From NCBI RefSeq assembly GCF_005869845.1, contig NZ_VAWF01000001.1:1116001-1180000 (forward strand): DNA of 64,000 nucleotides, read 5' to 3'. Source of the stretch: Fodinibius saliphilus (GTDB lineage: Bacteria > Bacteroidota > Rhodothermia > Balneolales > Balneolaceae). Below the pieces are notes generated by a model, which was not told where the DNA came from, searched no databases, and was given only the letters and a program-made list of their open reading frames with translations. Numbering within the stretch: the stretch's first letter is position 1; each line of letters starts with the position of its first letter. Below are positions 55,362 through 64,000 of the stretch, one piece after another. The position numbers and the translations under genes were made by a program.

Positions 55362-58300
55362 TTAGTCATCACTTTTGACATCTTCGAGTCGACGCTTCTC
55401 CTCGATCACTTCATAGTTCTCTATAACGTCACCTACCTTAATATCATTGTAGTTGACGATACTGATACCGCATTCGTATCCGGTTTGCACCTCTTTAACG
55501 TCCTCTTTAAAGCGCTTGAGTGCATCAATTTCACCGTCATAGATAACGACACCATCGCGTACAACCCGTACCGGGTTATTACGTTTAATCTTGCCATCAG
55601 TCACATAACAACCGGCAATAGTTCCAACACTTGACACTTTGAAGATTTCACGAACTTCTGCATTTCCAGAGAGCTTCTCGCTAATTTCAGGAGAAAGCAT
55701 ACCTTCCATTGCATCTTTAACCTCATCAACAGCATCGTAGATAACGCTAAAGAGTCGTATATCGATCTCCTCTTCTTCAGCTACCTGTCGAGCATTTGAT
55801 GTCGGACGCACCTGGAATCCAATGATAATCGCATCAGAAGCAGAAGCCAACAGCACGTCAGATTCTGTAATAGCTCCCGCACCGGTATGGATTACTTTAA
55901 CCGATACTTCTTCGTTACTCAATTTCTGGAGTGCACCGGAAAGCGCCTCAATAGAACCGTCAACATCTGCCTTAATAATAAGGTTAAGATCCTCAACCTC
56001 ACCAAGGGCAAGACGTCTGGACAAGTCATCGAGACTTAAGTGCTTAGATTTACGCAATTCATGTTCACGTCGAATCTGTTGTCGTTGGTTGGCAATCTCT
56101 TTGGCTTTCTTCTCATCTTCGAGCACAACCAATTTATCACCAGCCTGTGGAATATCATCAAAACCGGTAAGCTGTACTGGTTCTGATGGTCCTGCTGCTT
56201 CAACACGTTCTCCAAGCTCATTTTCCATTGCCCGAACACGGCCGTAGCATGGACCGGCAACAAATGAATCACCAACTTCAAGCGTACCATTCTGAACAAG
56301 AATGTTCGAAACAATACCTTTCCCTTTATCAACGCGGGCTTCCAGCACAACGCCATCTGCCTGTCGGTCCGGATTGGCTTTTAGCTCCATCAATTCTGCT
56401 TCAATAAGAACCTTTTCGAGCAGATCCGGAATACCTTCCCCGGTTTTAGCAGATACTTCTGCGGCCTGGTTTGTACCGCCATACTCCTCAACAATAACAT
56501 CGTGTTCGGCCAACTGCTGTTTAATCTTATCCGGATTGGCACCGGGCTTATCCATCTTGTTAATCGCAACAATAATAGAAACGCCGGCTGCTTTAGAGTG
56601 ATTAATAGCCTCAATAGTCTGGGGCATCACCGCATCATCAGCAGCAACAACAAGAATTACAATATCCGTAGCCTGTGCACCACGCGAACGCATAGCAGTA
56701 AAGGCTTCGTGACCCGGTGTATCAAGGAATGTAATAGGTCGTCCATCATCTGTTTCTACCTCGTAAGCACCAACGTGCTGGGTAATACCACCGGCTTCGC
56801 CTGCAGCAACCTGTGATTTACGAATATAGTCAAGCAGTGATGTTTTACCGTGGTCAACGTGACCCATAACCGTAATAATTGGAGCTCGTGGCTCTAAATC
56901 TTCCGGATCATCCTCTTCAAGCTCAATTTCTTCAAGGCCTTCATCAGCATCAACAAATTCAACTTCATAATTATATTCTTCTGCTACCAACTCAATAGTG
57001 CTGGCATCCAGACGCTGATTAATTGACACCATCATACCCAGATTCATACAGGTTGTGATAACATCATTGGGTTGCACATCCATCAAATCAGCAAGATCAC
57101 TGACCGTAATAAATTCGGTCGCCTCAATAATTTGATCTTCTAATTCTTCGAGCTCTGCCTGCAGCTCTTCTTCCTCTTGTCGCTCTTCTTTTCGCTTACG
57201 TCGGCGTTTCTGTCGCTTACTACCAACCGTCTCGGAAGACTGCATCTTCTGCAGGGTTTCCTTCAGTTTCTTTTCAACATGCTCTTCGTCTACGCCGCCT
57301 CCGCGTCGTTTCCGCTTTTTCTTCTTCTTACTCTTCTTTTTACTCTTTTTCTTCTTCGAAGAGTCTTTTTTGTTCTTATCCTTTTTGCGGTCTTTCTTAC
57401 GCTTACGTTTCTTACGTCGCTTGGGTTTACTGTCGTCTACCTTCACTTTTCCAACGACCTTTGTCCCCTTCAGGCGACCGGCTCTTCCACGGATGACACC
57501 CTGTTCTTCCTCTTCTTCGTCCTCCTCTTCTTCATCGTCTTTTTTACTTTCCTTTTTCTTAGACTCTTCTTTCTTATCGTCTTTATCTTCGTCAGAGTCT
57601 TCTGATTTTACTTCCTTCTGCTCAGATTTTTCAGTATCGCTATCTTCGTCAGGCTTATCTTCAGTCTCTTTGGCCTCAACTTGTTCCTTTTCTTCCTCAG
57701 ATACAGTCTTAGTTTCAGCCTCTTCTTCAACTTTCTCCTCAACTCCAGATTCTTCCTTTTCTTCAGAAACTGTTTCTTCTTTTACCTCTTCTTTAGCCTC
57801 ATCATCTTGAGCTTCGACCTCTTCTGGACCTTCGGCCGTTTCTTCTTCTGGCTCTTCCTCTTTTTCAACTTGTTCAGCTTCTTCATCTTCAGAAACTGTT
57901 ACCTCTTCGGTTTCTTTTTCCTCTTCAGCTTCTTCGACAGTCTCATCCTGTTCTTGCTCAGATTCTGCAGATTGTTCTTCATCCTGTTCTTCTTGAGGCT
58001 CTAACTGAGGCTCCGCAGCAGCTTCTTCTTCCTGCTTCGGTTCTTCCTCCTCATCCTGAGATTTAATCCCTTCAACCTCTTCTTCATCCTCAGGCTCAAG
58101 CGGCATATCCTCTTCGAGAGGTTCAAGGTAGTCTTCTACCGAAACGCTTTCGTTACGGCTCGATCGAATCTGATTTCGACGATTTTCGTACTCCTCTTTT
58201 GCCTTTTCATGCTCTTTACTTTTGGCTTTATCAACGCCGTACACCTCTTCTAGCGCCTCATACATTTCGGGCGTTATCTTGGAATTCGGTTTATTAGCAA

Positions 58301-58403
58301 TTTCAAAGCCTTCATCCGACAACGAATCTACAATAGATGAAGTAGAGACGTTAAATTCGGATGCAACTTTAAATAAACGTTTTGGCTTGGCCTTTCGGGA
58401 CAT
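55362..58403 (-). CDS. infB: Translation initiation factor IF-2
   Basis: GTPase that brings initiator tRNA to the 30S subunit. The 1013 residues begin with a small IF2-N-like fold (about 8-60), then a very long low-complexity region (about 75-395) with first Glu/Asp-rich and then Lys/Arg-rich tracts, then a second IF2_N part (about 430-490). The G domain has [20 protein letters not shown] (near 515), [16 protein letters not shown] (near 562) and [12 protein letters not shown] (near 613); C-terminal domains end in [17 protein letters not shown]. The gene follows nusA by 102 bases, the normal operon position. Confidence 0.97.
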   Translation of the reverse strand: MSRKAKPKRLFKVASEFNVSTSSIVDSLSDEGFEIANKPNSKITPEMYEALEEVYGVDKAKSKEHEKAKEEYENRRNQIRSSRNESVSVEDYLEPLEEDMPLEPEDEEEVEGIKSQDEEEEPKQEEEAAAEPQLEPQEEQDEEQSAESEQEQDETVEEAEEEKETEEVTVSEDEEAEQVEKEEEPEEETAEGPEEVEAQDDEAKEEVKEETVSEEKEESGVEEKVEEEAETKTVSEEEKEQVEAKETEDKPDEDSDTEKSEQKEVKSEDSDEDKDDKKEESKKKESKKDDEEEEDEEEEEQGVIRGRAGRLKGTKVVGKVKVDDSKPKRRKKRKRKKDRKKDKNKKDSSKKKKSKKKSKKKKKRKRRGGGVDEEHVEKKLKETLQKMQSSETVGSKRQKRRRKRKEERQEEEELQAELEELEDQIIEATEFITVSDLADLMDVQPNDVITTCMNLGMMVSINQRLDASTIELVAEEYNYEVEFVDADEGLEEIELEEDDPEDLEPRAPIITVMGHVDHGKTSLLDYIRKSQVAAGEAGGITQHVGAYEVETDDGRPITFLDTPGHEAFTAMRSRGAQATDIVILVVAADDAVMPQTIEAINHSKAAGVSIIVAINKMDKPGANPDKIKQQLAEHDVIVEEYGGTNQAAEVSAKTGEGIPDLLEKVLIEAELMELKANPDRQADGVVLEARVDKGKGIVSNILVQNGTLEVGDSFVAGPCYGRVRAMENELGERVEAAGPSEPVQLTGFDDIPQAGDKLVVLEDEKKAKEIANQRQQIRREHELRKSKHLSLDDLSRRLALGEVEDLNLIIKADVDGSIEALSGALQKLSNEEVSVKVIHTGAGAITESDVLLASASDAIIIGFQVRPTSNARQVAEEEEIDIRLFSVIYDAVDEVKDAMEGMLSPEISEKLSGNAEVREIFKVSSVGTIAGCYVTDGKIKRNNPVRVVRDGVVIYDGEIDALKRFKEDVKEVQTGYECGISIVNYNDIKVGDVIENYEVIEEKRRLEDVKSDD

Positions 58404-58505
58404 AAAATTTATTTCTGAAAGTACGTTCTAAAGTTTTCTGTTAAGCAGTTCGCTTATATATGTACTGTATAAGGTAAAACAGGATTATCGGAAATGTAAG
58501 TTCAA

Positions 58506-59762
58506 TTACAACTCCTCATCTTCAAATTCATAAGCAATAATATCAATAATTCGCTCTGCCTGGTCCTCGGTAATTTTGCCTTCTGTTCGGCGAACAATCT
58601 CTTCTTCGTCCAGATCCAGTACCTGGCGAGCAGTATCACAACCAATCTCGTGTAGAAGCTCAATCACTTCGGGTCCAAAATCGATTTCAAATTCTTGCAG
58701 ATCGATATCATCTTCTTCTTCAACTTCACGATACACATCGATTTCACAATCGGTTAATTTTGATGCCAATCGGATATTAACACCACCCTTACCAATGGCT
58801 TTTGACACCTCATCAGCCGGCACAAGTACTTTTGCATGCCGTCCTGCATCACTGAGGTCTACGCTCAACACCTTCGCAGGCTGCAGCGCTCGCTTAATAA
58901 ATTCATGCTTGTCATCGGTATAGTTGATAACATCAATATTCTCGTTCTGAAGCTCCCGCACAATGGCATGAATACGAATTCCCTTCATTCCCACACACGC
59001 CCCAACAGGGTCTACGCGTTCGTCATGTGAGCGTACAGCCACCTTTGACCGGTCACCGGGATCGCGTGCAATACGAACGAGATCGATAATACCGTCAAAA
59101 ACTTCTGGAATCTCATTCTCAAAAAGGCGCTCGAGAAATACCGGTGATGTTCGAGAAATAATAACCGAAGGGTTGCCATGATATCGTTTTACTTCTTTAA
59201 CAACGGCACGGATTGTATCCCCTTTACGGTACCTATCTTTATATATCTGTTCATCTTTCGGCAGAACCAGCTCAACCCCATTATGGTTAACGAGCATTTC
59301 ACGATTGCGAATCTGGTACACATCACCAAGTACAATCTCTCCCACCCGATCCGAGTATTCTTCAAAAATATTATCTTTCTCAATCTCTCGTATTCGTTGA
59401 GCAAGCTGCTGGCGAGCCATCATTACCGCACGACGTCCAAAGTCCTGGATCGAAAGTTCTTGTGCGTATTCATCGTACAGTTCAAGATCCGGATCATTCT
59501 TCTGTGCCTCTTCCAAGGTTATCTCTTGCACCTCGTCAGTCAGCTCCTCTTCGGGTACAACCTCACGAATATGCAAGATCTGAATCTCACCCCGATCCGC
59601 ATTCAGGATAACCTCAAATGCATCATCAGATCCATACTTTTTGCGGATCATTGTGCGAAAAACATCTTCCAAAATCGACAACAAAAGATCCTTGCCAATA
59701 TCTTTGTCTTTCGCAATTTCAGCAAAAGATTGAATAATTTGTTTTGAAACGTCGTTTGACAT
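58506..59762 (-). CDS. nusA: Transcription termination/antitermination protein NusA
   Basis: RNA polymerase-binding factor for pausing, termination and antitermination. The 418 residues have the N-terminal domain (about 1-125), an S1 domain (about 130-200, IVLGDVYQIRNREMLVNHNG), KH1/KH2 (about 205-345, DERVDPVGACVGMKGIRIHA and AIGKGGVNIRLASKLTDCEI) and a short C-terminal helix-hairpin repeat (about 375-418, EDQAERIIDIIAYEFEDEEL). The acidic repeats of proteobacterial NusA are absent, as in Bacteroidota. It lies 24 bases after rimP. Confidence 0.96.
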   Translation of the reverse strand: MSNDVSKQIIQSFAEIAKDKDIGKDLLLSILEDVFRTMIRKKYGSDDAFEVILNADRGEIQILHIREVVPEEELTDEVQEITLEEAQKNDPDLELYDEYAQELSIQDFGRRAVMMARQQLAQRIREIEKDNIFEEYSDRVGEIVLGDVYQIRNREMLVNHNGVELVLPKDEQIYKDRYRKGDTIRAVVKEVKRYHGNPSVIISRTSPVFLERLFENEIPEVFDGIIDLVRIARDPGDRSKVAVRSHDERVDPVGACVGMKGIRIHAIVRELQNENIDVINYTDDKHEFIKRALQPAKVLSVDLSDAGRHAKVLVPADEVSKAIGKGGVNIRLASKLTDCEIDVYREVEEEDDIDLQEFEIDFGPEVIELLHEIGCDTARQVLDLDEEEIVRRTEGKITEDQAERIIDIIAYEFEDEEL

Positions 59763-59786
59763 CAGTGGGCTCCTGTATTCTTAAAA

Positions 59787-60248
59787 TTATTTGAATGAAG
59801 GGATGATCTTCGTTTCTACCAGATCATCAAAAGGTACGGCAAGAGTCGATTCATCCTCCAACTCGATTATAATTTCATCTTCTAGAATTTCGTGCAAGAC
59901 ACCTTCTACCTTACAGTATTCACCATTTTCTTTGTACTTCACTTTTGCCTTTCGTCCCTCGTTCTTAGGATATTGTCGCCGATCAACAAGCGGTCGGCTT
60001 AATCCCGGAGACGATACATTCATTCGATATTTTCCTGAGAAAATATCATGCGCGTCCATCAAAAAGCTTATCTCATTACTGACATCAGCACACTCATCCA
60101 TATTCACCCCTCGGTCTGAGGCATCTATAGAAATCCACACCTCCGGTGTATCACCACCTTTTATTTCCACGTCAATGAGGAAAAAGTCAGTGGTTGCAAG
60201 AACCGACTCAGCAACTTCTGCGATCTTATCTGTAACTTTGTTTGACAC
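59787..60248 (-). CDS. rimP: Ribosome maturation factor RimP
   Basis: Assembly factor for 30S subunits. I choose GTG at 60248 (153 residues, beginning VSNKVTDKIAEVAESVLATT), which matches the family start. The ATG at 60299 would add 17 residues and lies only 11 bases past the -7 element, so it is unlikely. The core reads FFLIDVEIKGGDTPEVWISI, NMDECADVSNEISFLMDAHD and KYRMNVSSPGLSRPLVDRRQ, and the C-terminal SH3-like part has LEDESTLAVPFDDLVETKII. It leads the rimP-nusA-infB-rbfA-truB-ribF-rpsO-pnp operon. Confidence 0.9.
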   Translation of the reverse strand: MSNKVTDKIAEVAESVLATTDFFLIDVEIKGGDTPEVWISIDASDRGVNMDECADVSNEISFLMDAHDIFSGKYRMNVSSPGLSRPLVDRRQYPKNEGRKAKVKYKENGEYCKVEGVLHEILEDEIIIELEDESTLAVPFDDLVETKIIPSFK

Positions 60249-60309
60249 GATTTTGGCAATTATAGGTACAAAAAAAAGTGAGGACCTTTCGGTGCTCACT
60301 CAAAGCAAT

Positions 60310-60340
60310 CAAAGATATCGTTAATCCGCCTAAAAAACAA
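60310..60340 (-). promoter_or_regulatory. Bacteroidota-type promoter of the rimP-nusA-infB operon
   Basis: Minus-strand TTG (60338-60340), 20 bases, then TATCTTTG (60310-60317). It places transcription start near 60303, consistent with the GTG start of rimP at 60248 and a short leader. Confidence 0.65.
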
Positions 60341-60369
60341 CTGATTTAAAATTGTATTTATGCAATTCT

Positions 60370-60377
60370 TATCTTTG
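60370..60377 (+). promoter_or_regulatory. Possible -7 element for the Asp-box protein gene
   Basis: TATCTTTG on the plus strand, 154 bases before the ATG at 60532 and 52 bases from the divergent rimP element. No TTG stands at the 20-base spacing. A small hairpin (CTGCA-TTTA-TGCAG, near 60430) lies in the leader. Confidence 0.35.
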
Positions 60378-60531
60378 AGAATCAGTTTTGCCATTAATTC
60401 TTATTAACACCTATAATATAGTAGACTATCTGCATTTATGCAGGTTTTTAAGATTTTTAATAAAAAATTTATATCAGCTTTTCCTATAATAGGATTCAAA
60501 TCTGTTTCCAGGTAAACTTAAAAATAACATT

Positions 60532-63417
60532 ATGCGAACGTTCCTGCTTTTAATTCTTAGCTTTCTCATTAGCCCATTGGCCCTTACTGCCCAAAATACC
60601 GATATCACCCCTACCACATCTGCCGAGCGTGCACAATCAATTGAACTTCGGCAACAAATGCGCAGCAACTCTATATTTAAAGAGTATCCACTTCGTAATA
60701 TCGGTCCTGTTGTTATGGGCGGTCGTATTACCGACCTTGCTGTAGAAGAAGAAAAGACACGAAAATTTTATGTTGCTTTTGCGTCAGGGGGCGTTTTCAA
60801 AACTGGAAACAGTGGTAATACCCTTGAGCCAATCTTTGACCATCAGGGTACACTCACCATTGGTGATATTGCAATTTCTAATGCAGACAAAGATATTTTA
60901 TGGGTTGGCACCGGCGAGAACAACAGCAGTCGTTCGAGTTATGCCGGAACAGGAATATATAAAAGTACTAATGGCGGTAAATCATGGGAATATGTTGGGC
61001 TTCGCGGTTCACAACATATCGGAAGAATTGTTACCCACCCTACCGATCCTGATATTGCATGGGTTGCAAGCCTTGGCCCCCTCTATTCTACTAATGATGT
61101 TCGAGGCGTCTACAAAACAACGGATGGAGGTCAAACATGGAAACAAACGCTTACCCCCGCCGACAGTACCGGTGTAATTGATTTAGCGATCCATCCCGAC
61201 AATCCAAATAAATTGTGGGCAACTACTTGGGAACGGCACCGACAGGCATGGAACTTTGATGAAGCAGGTGAAGGTTCTGCCATATATCTCTCTGAAGATG
61301 GAGGCGAAAGCTGGAAAAAATCAATGACAGGCTTCCCAAAAGGTAAACATGTAGGACGTATTGGTATTGATGTCAGCGAGAGTAACCCCAATATCATGTA
61401 TGCCTTTTTGGACAATCAGAAAGAATCGAAAACAAAAAAAGAAGTCGAAGAAGGTCAGCTAACGCAACAAGATTTTGTCGATATGAGCAAGGATAATTTC
61501 CTTGAAATCGATAATGAAAAGCTGAATAGTTTTTTGCGCAATAACGGCTTCCAAAAAAAATACACGGCTGAATCTGTAAAAGAAGACGTTCAAAATGGTG
61601 AATATACCCCCAAGGCATTAGCAAATTACCTAGGGGGCGATGCCAACGATGCTTTATTTAATACAAGTATTGAAGGTGCTCAGGTTTATCGATCTGAAAA
61701 CGGCGGCAAAAGCTGGGAATTGATCAACAGTTACGATCTGGATCGACTAATCTTCACCTATGGATATTATTTCGGGGAAGTACGTATATCACCTGACAAT
61801 CCCGATGAACTCTATATAATGGGTGTCCCTATGCTAAAATCACAAGACGGTGGAAAAACCTGGGACCCGATCGCTGAAAATCAGGATGTGCATGTTGACC
61901 ATCAGGCCCTGTGGATCGATCCCACTGACTCTGAGCATCTATTGCTTGGTAATGATGGTGGACTCTACGAAAGTCACGATGGCGGCAAAAACTTTATCCA
62001 TCACAACAATGCCTCGGTAGGTCAATTTTATACCGTAGCTGTTGATATGGAAAAACCATATAACGTATATGGTGGTTTACAAGATAATGGCGTTTTTACT
62101 GGTTCTTCGCAGGGGGCTCCCAATGACGGCAATCATTGGGAACGTATATTTGGTGGAGATGGTATGCATGTTGCCGTACATCCCGAAAATAGTGAGCTTG
62201 TATATACGGGTTTTCAGTTCGGCAATTATTTTCGCATTAACCGATCTGAAAATAACTACAACAAGATTACTCCCCGCCACGAAATTGGTGAAGCGCCCTA
62301 TCGCTTTAACTGGAATACCCCAGTAGAAATGAGTAATCACAATCCTGATATTCTCTACTTTGGTTCGCAAAAAATAAACCGAACGATGGACGGGGGTAAA
62401 AGCTGGACAACGATCAGTCCTGACTTGACCAAGGATCTTCCTAGCGGAAACGTCCCCTATTCTACCCTTACCACCATTTCTGAATCACCACAAGACTTTA
62501 GTGTTATCTGGGCCGGTACCGATGATGGCAATATCCAAGTTACAAAAGATGGGGGGCAAAGCTGGGAGCTTGTCTCTGAAGACTTGCCCGAACAACGCTG
62601 GGTTAGTGAAGTACAGGCTTCTCCCCACGACCCTGCTACTGCTTATGCTTCACTCAATGGGTATCGTTTTGATGAATTCAAAACCTATGTTTATAAAACT
62701 ACTGATTATGGCCAAAGCTGGCAATCGATCAAAGGGAATCTGCCCGAAGACGTTACAAATGTAATTGTTCAGGACCAAGAAAACCCCGAACTGTTATTTG
62801 CCGGCCTCGACCATGGTACGTATACAAGTTTTGATGATGGAAATAACTGGCATCTCATCAATGGTGTTCCTAACGTGGCTTCCTACGATATGGTGGTGCA
62901 TCCTAGAGATAATGAGTTAGTGGTTGGTACCCATGGCCGCAGCGTTTATGTAATGGATCTGGAACCGGTTCGTACCGTTGCCAAACAATCCGACAAATCA
63001 GTCTTGGCACTAGAAACAGATAACGTTCGTTATTCCAACAGTTGGGGAAGCCGCAGCGTGGCTTATCGGCCTATAAACGAACCGGACGTAGAATGGTTAT
63101 ACTGGATTGGTGACGAAGATGCTAATAATAAAACAATCACCATTACGATTGAAAAAGAAGATGGTGACATGAAGAAAGAACTTACTGATAAAGCCAGCTA
63201 CGGATTTAACACTTTCAATTGGAACCTACTAGTAAAAGAAGCGGAAAAAGACGACGAATTGAACACATACCTTAAGCCAGGTACCTATACAATTACTTAT
63301 GAATTTAATGGATCTACTGATGAAACCACATTTAAGATTACTAGCCGTAATAACGGCAGTAATGCTTCTCAGCGCATGTTCTCAAGCCCAGAAGAAATCG
63401 AATTCGAAGAACACTAA
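60532..63417 (+). CDS. Secreted Asp-box (sortilin/VPS10-like) propeller protein
   Basis: A 961-residue exported protein: signal peptide MRTFLLLILSFLISPLALTA, then two beta-propeller-like halves built from Asp-box (BNR) units. About ten are visible, for example NGGKSWEYVG, DGGQTWKQTL, DGGESWKKSM, NGGKSWELIN, DGGKTWDPIA, DGGKSWTTIS, DGGQSWELVS, DYGQSWQSIK and DDGNNWHLIN. A C-terminal beta domain (about 850-961) ends the protein. Such proteins are common in Bacteroidota and are often annotated as glycosyl hydrolases, but no catalytic residues can be assigned and a hydrolase role is not supported. The last 98 bases overlap the DUF192 gene. Confidence 0.85.
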   Translation: MRTFLLLILSFLISPLALTAQNTDITPTTSAERAQSIELRQQMRSNSIFKEYPLRNIGPVVMGGRITDLAVEEEKTRKFYVAFASGGVFKTGNSGNTLEPIFDHQGTLTIGDIAISNADKDILWVGTGENNSSRSSYAGTGIYKSTNGGKSWEYVGLRGSQHIGRIVTHPTDPDIAWVASLGPLYSTNDVRGVYKTTDGGQTWKQTLTPADSTGVIDLAIHPDNPNKLWATTWERHRQAWNFDEAGEGSAIYLSEDGGESWKKSMTGFPKGKHVGRIGIDVSESNPNIMYAFLDNQKESKTKKEVEEGQLTQQDFVDMSKDNFLEIDNEKLNSFLRNNGFQKKYTAESVKEDVQNGEYTPKALANYLGGDANDALFNTSIEGAQVYRSENGGKSWELINSYDLDRLIFTYGYYFGEVRISPDNPDELYIMGVPMLKSQDGGKTWDPIAENQDVHVDHQALWIDPTDSEHLLLGNDGGLYESHDGGKNFIHHNNASVGQFYTVAVDMEKPYNVYGGLQDNGVFTGSSQGAPNDGNHWERIFGGDGMHVAVHPENSELVYTGFQFGNYFRINRSENNYNKITPRHEIGEAPYRFNWNTPVEMSNHNPDILYFGSQKINRTMDGGKSWTTISPDLTKDLPSGNVPYSTLTTISESPQDFSVIWAGTDDGNIQVTKDGGQSWELVSEDLPEQRWVSEVQASPHDPATAYASLNGYRFDEFKTYVYKTTDYGQSWQSIKGNLPEDVTNVIVQDQENPELLFAGLDHGTYTSFDDGNNWHLINGVPNVASYDMVVHPRDNELVVGTHGRSVYVMDLEPVRTVAKQSDKSVLALETDNVRYSNSWGSRSVAYRPINEPDVEWLYWIGDEDANNKTITITIEKEDGDMKKELTDKASYGFNTFNWNLLVKEAEKDDELNTYLKPGTYTITYEFNGSTDETTFKITSRNNGSNASQRMFSSPEEIEFEEH

Positions 63418-63808
63418 AAAAGAAGGCCGAACGATTACTTTCGAGCGTTCGGTCTCTTTTCTGTCAACCCAGGGCGATACGCTCTCTACTGTAGAGGTTG
63501 CTATAGCGGATGAAGATATCGAACGCAATCAAGGGCTAATGGATGTACGAGACCTGCCTAAGTCAAAGGGAATGTTGTTTATATTTGAAAACAACGAGCC
63601 CCGAAGCTTCTGGATGGCCAACACCCCTCTTCCCCTAGATATTATTTTCGTAAACAACAATTATGAAATTGTTCGTATCCATCACAACACCCAACCCTTT
63701 TCAGAAAAGAGTTTTGCCTCAGAGAAACCGGCTAAATATGTAATCGAGACCAATGCCGGCTATTGTATAGCCCATGATATTCAAGAAGGCATGAAAGTCC
63801 ATTTATAA
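63320..63808 (+). CDS. DUF192 lipoprotein
   Basis: A 162-residue lipoprotein from the inner ATG at 63320 (MKPHLRLLAVITAVMLLSAC is the signal and lipobox; earlier ATG at 63299 gives 7 extra residues). The DUF192 domain (about 45-160) has RNQGLMDVRDLPKSKGMLFI, FENNEPRSFWMANTPLPLDI and ETNAGYCIAHDIQEGMKVHL. The family function is not known. Its first 98 bases overlap the end of the Asp-box gene in another frame, so its signal peptide is encoded inside that gene's tail. Confidence 0.88.
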   Translation: MKPHLRLLAVITAVMLLSACSQAQKKSNSKNTKKEGRTITFERSVSFLSTQGDTLSTVEVAIADEDIERNQGLMDVRDLPKSKGMLFIFENNEPRSFWMANTPLPLDIIFVNNNYEIVRIHHNTQPFSEKSFASEKPAKYVIETNAGYCIAHDIQEGMKVHL

Positions 63809-63826
63809 GTTATAAATGGGACCCAC

Positions 63827-63856
63827 AAGGGAGTAAGGTTATACCTCTACTCCCTT
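63827..63856. terminator. Terminator between convergent DUF192 and fbp genes
   Basis: AAGGGAGTA (63827-63835) pairs with TACTCCCTT (63848-63856), with AGG/CCT extending the stem past one bulge. A short ATCTTTAT follows on the plus strand. The fbp stop (63839-63841) lies in the loop region, so the hairpin could serve both genes. Confidence 0.5.
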
Positions 63857-64000
63857 ATCTTTATACTTATCTAAAAATTCTTTCACTTTTAGTACATTTT
63901 CCTTTGAGCCAATAAAAATCGGTGTGCGTTGGTGAATAGCTTCAGGCTTAATCTCCAGAATACGTCCATTACAATCAATAGCCATACCGCCGGCCTGTTC
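63839..64000 (-). CDS. fbp: Fructose-1,6-bisphosphatase class I, C-terminal part
   Basis: The last 53 codons of a minus-strand gene cut by the window end. They read [40 protein letters not shown] and [13 protein letters not shown], then TAA. The EQAGG-x-A-x-D and HQR-x-P-x-FIGS motifs are those at the C-terminus of class I FBPase, which removes the 1-phosphate of fructose-1,6-bisphosphate in gluconeogenesis. Convergent with the DUF192 gene. Confidence 0.88.
   Translation of the reverse strand, partial: EQAGGMAIDCNGRILEIKPEAIHQRTPIFIGSKENVLKVKEFLDKYKDKGVEV

Noticed and set aside
57177-58004. Long plus-strand open frames opposite infB
   Set aside because: They are mirror readings of the Glu/Lys-rich IF2 tract, giving Ser/Phe/Leu repeats without protein character.
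60532-63417. Calling the Asp-box protein a glycosyl hydrolase or sialidase
   Set aside because: Only structural Asp boxes are seen; the Arg triad and other catalytic residues of sialidases could not be identified.

Overview
The window looks like chromosomal DNA from a moderately AT-rich member of the Bacteroidota/Rhodothermota side of the tree, most likely a halotolerant Balneolia-type bacterium. The signs are: a Bacteroidota-type promoter (TTG, 20 bp, TAnnTTTG) seen three times; few visible Shine-Dalgarno sequences; many lipoproteins, a TonB and a DUF5723-type outer-membrane protein; a very long acidic/basic N-domain on IF2; and acidic proteins generally. The lineage is an inference. No rRNA, insertion sequence, prophage or CRISPR array was found.

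Layout. 0-7.1 kb (+): rplT, pheS, pheT, a small coiled-coil protein with zapA, a YmdB-like phosphoesterase, lolD and a membrane-anchored TPR protein. 7.3-17 kb: a sugar-catabolic island. On the minus strand lie an SGLT-type symporter, a Gfo/Idh/MocA oxidoreductase, a gluconate-2-dehydrogenase subunit-3-like protein, a GMC flavoprotein, a DUF1080 lipoprotein (3-keto-glycoside hydrolase family) and an exported xylose-isomerase-like protein. A divergent LacI regulator and several operator-like palindromes sit at its head. Two gene corpses lie in or beside it: a GMC N-terminus and an esterase/peptidase. 17-25 kb (-): fused acyl-CoA mutase IcmF, MprF and an Ig-like lipoprotein. 25-29 kb (+): pncB, pncA, a FAD oxidoreductase and a K+ channel. 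29-35 kb (-): a barrel/lipoprotein pair and an orphan PAS histidine kinase with a degraded ATP-binding domain. 35.3-37.6 kb: an island of decayed genes (acetyltransferase, VOC protein, an unidentified remnant) around one small lipoprotein, ending at tRNA-Ser(GGA). 37.8-44 kb (-): tonB, plsC, murQ, DUF4260, accC, a catalytically dead esterase homologue and a phytoene/squalene synthase. 44-45 kb (+): purC. 45.4-50.4 kb (-): a short possible anti-sigma protein, an ECF sigma factor, holA, asnS and an M16 peptidase. 50.5-60.3 kb (-): the translation/RNA operon rimP-nusA-infB-rbfA-truB-ribF-rpsO-pnp. 60.5-63.8 kb (+): a large Asp-box propeller protein overlapping a DUF192 lipoprotein. The window ends inside a class I fructose-bisphosphatase.

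How the genes work together. Most of the window is conserved housekeeping. The most distinctive unit is the 7.3-16.4 kb island. I read it as an oxidation-first glycoside pathway: an exported flavodehydrogenase makes a 3-keto sugar, the DUF1080 lipoprotein cleaves it, the isomerase-like protein and the Gfo/Idh oxidoreductase process the product, the Na+ symporter imports it, and the LacI protein controls the set. The chemistry is inferred from the families, not shown by the sequence.
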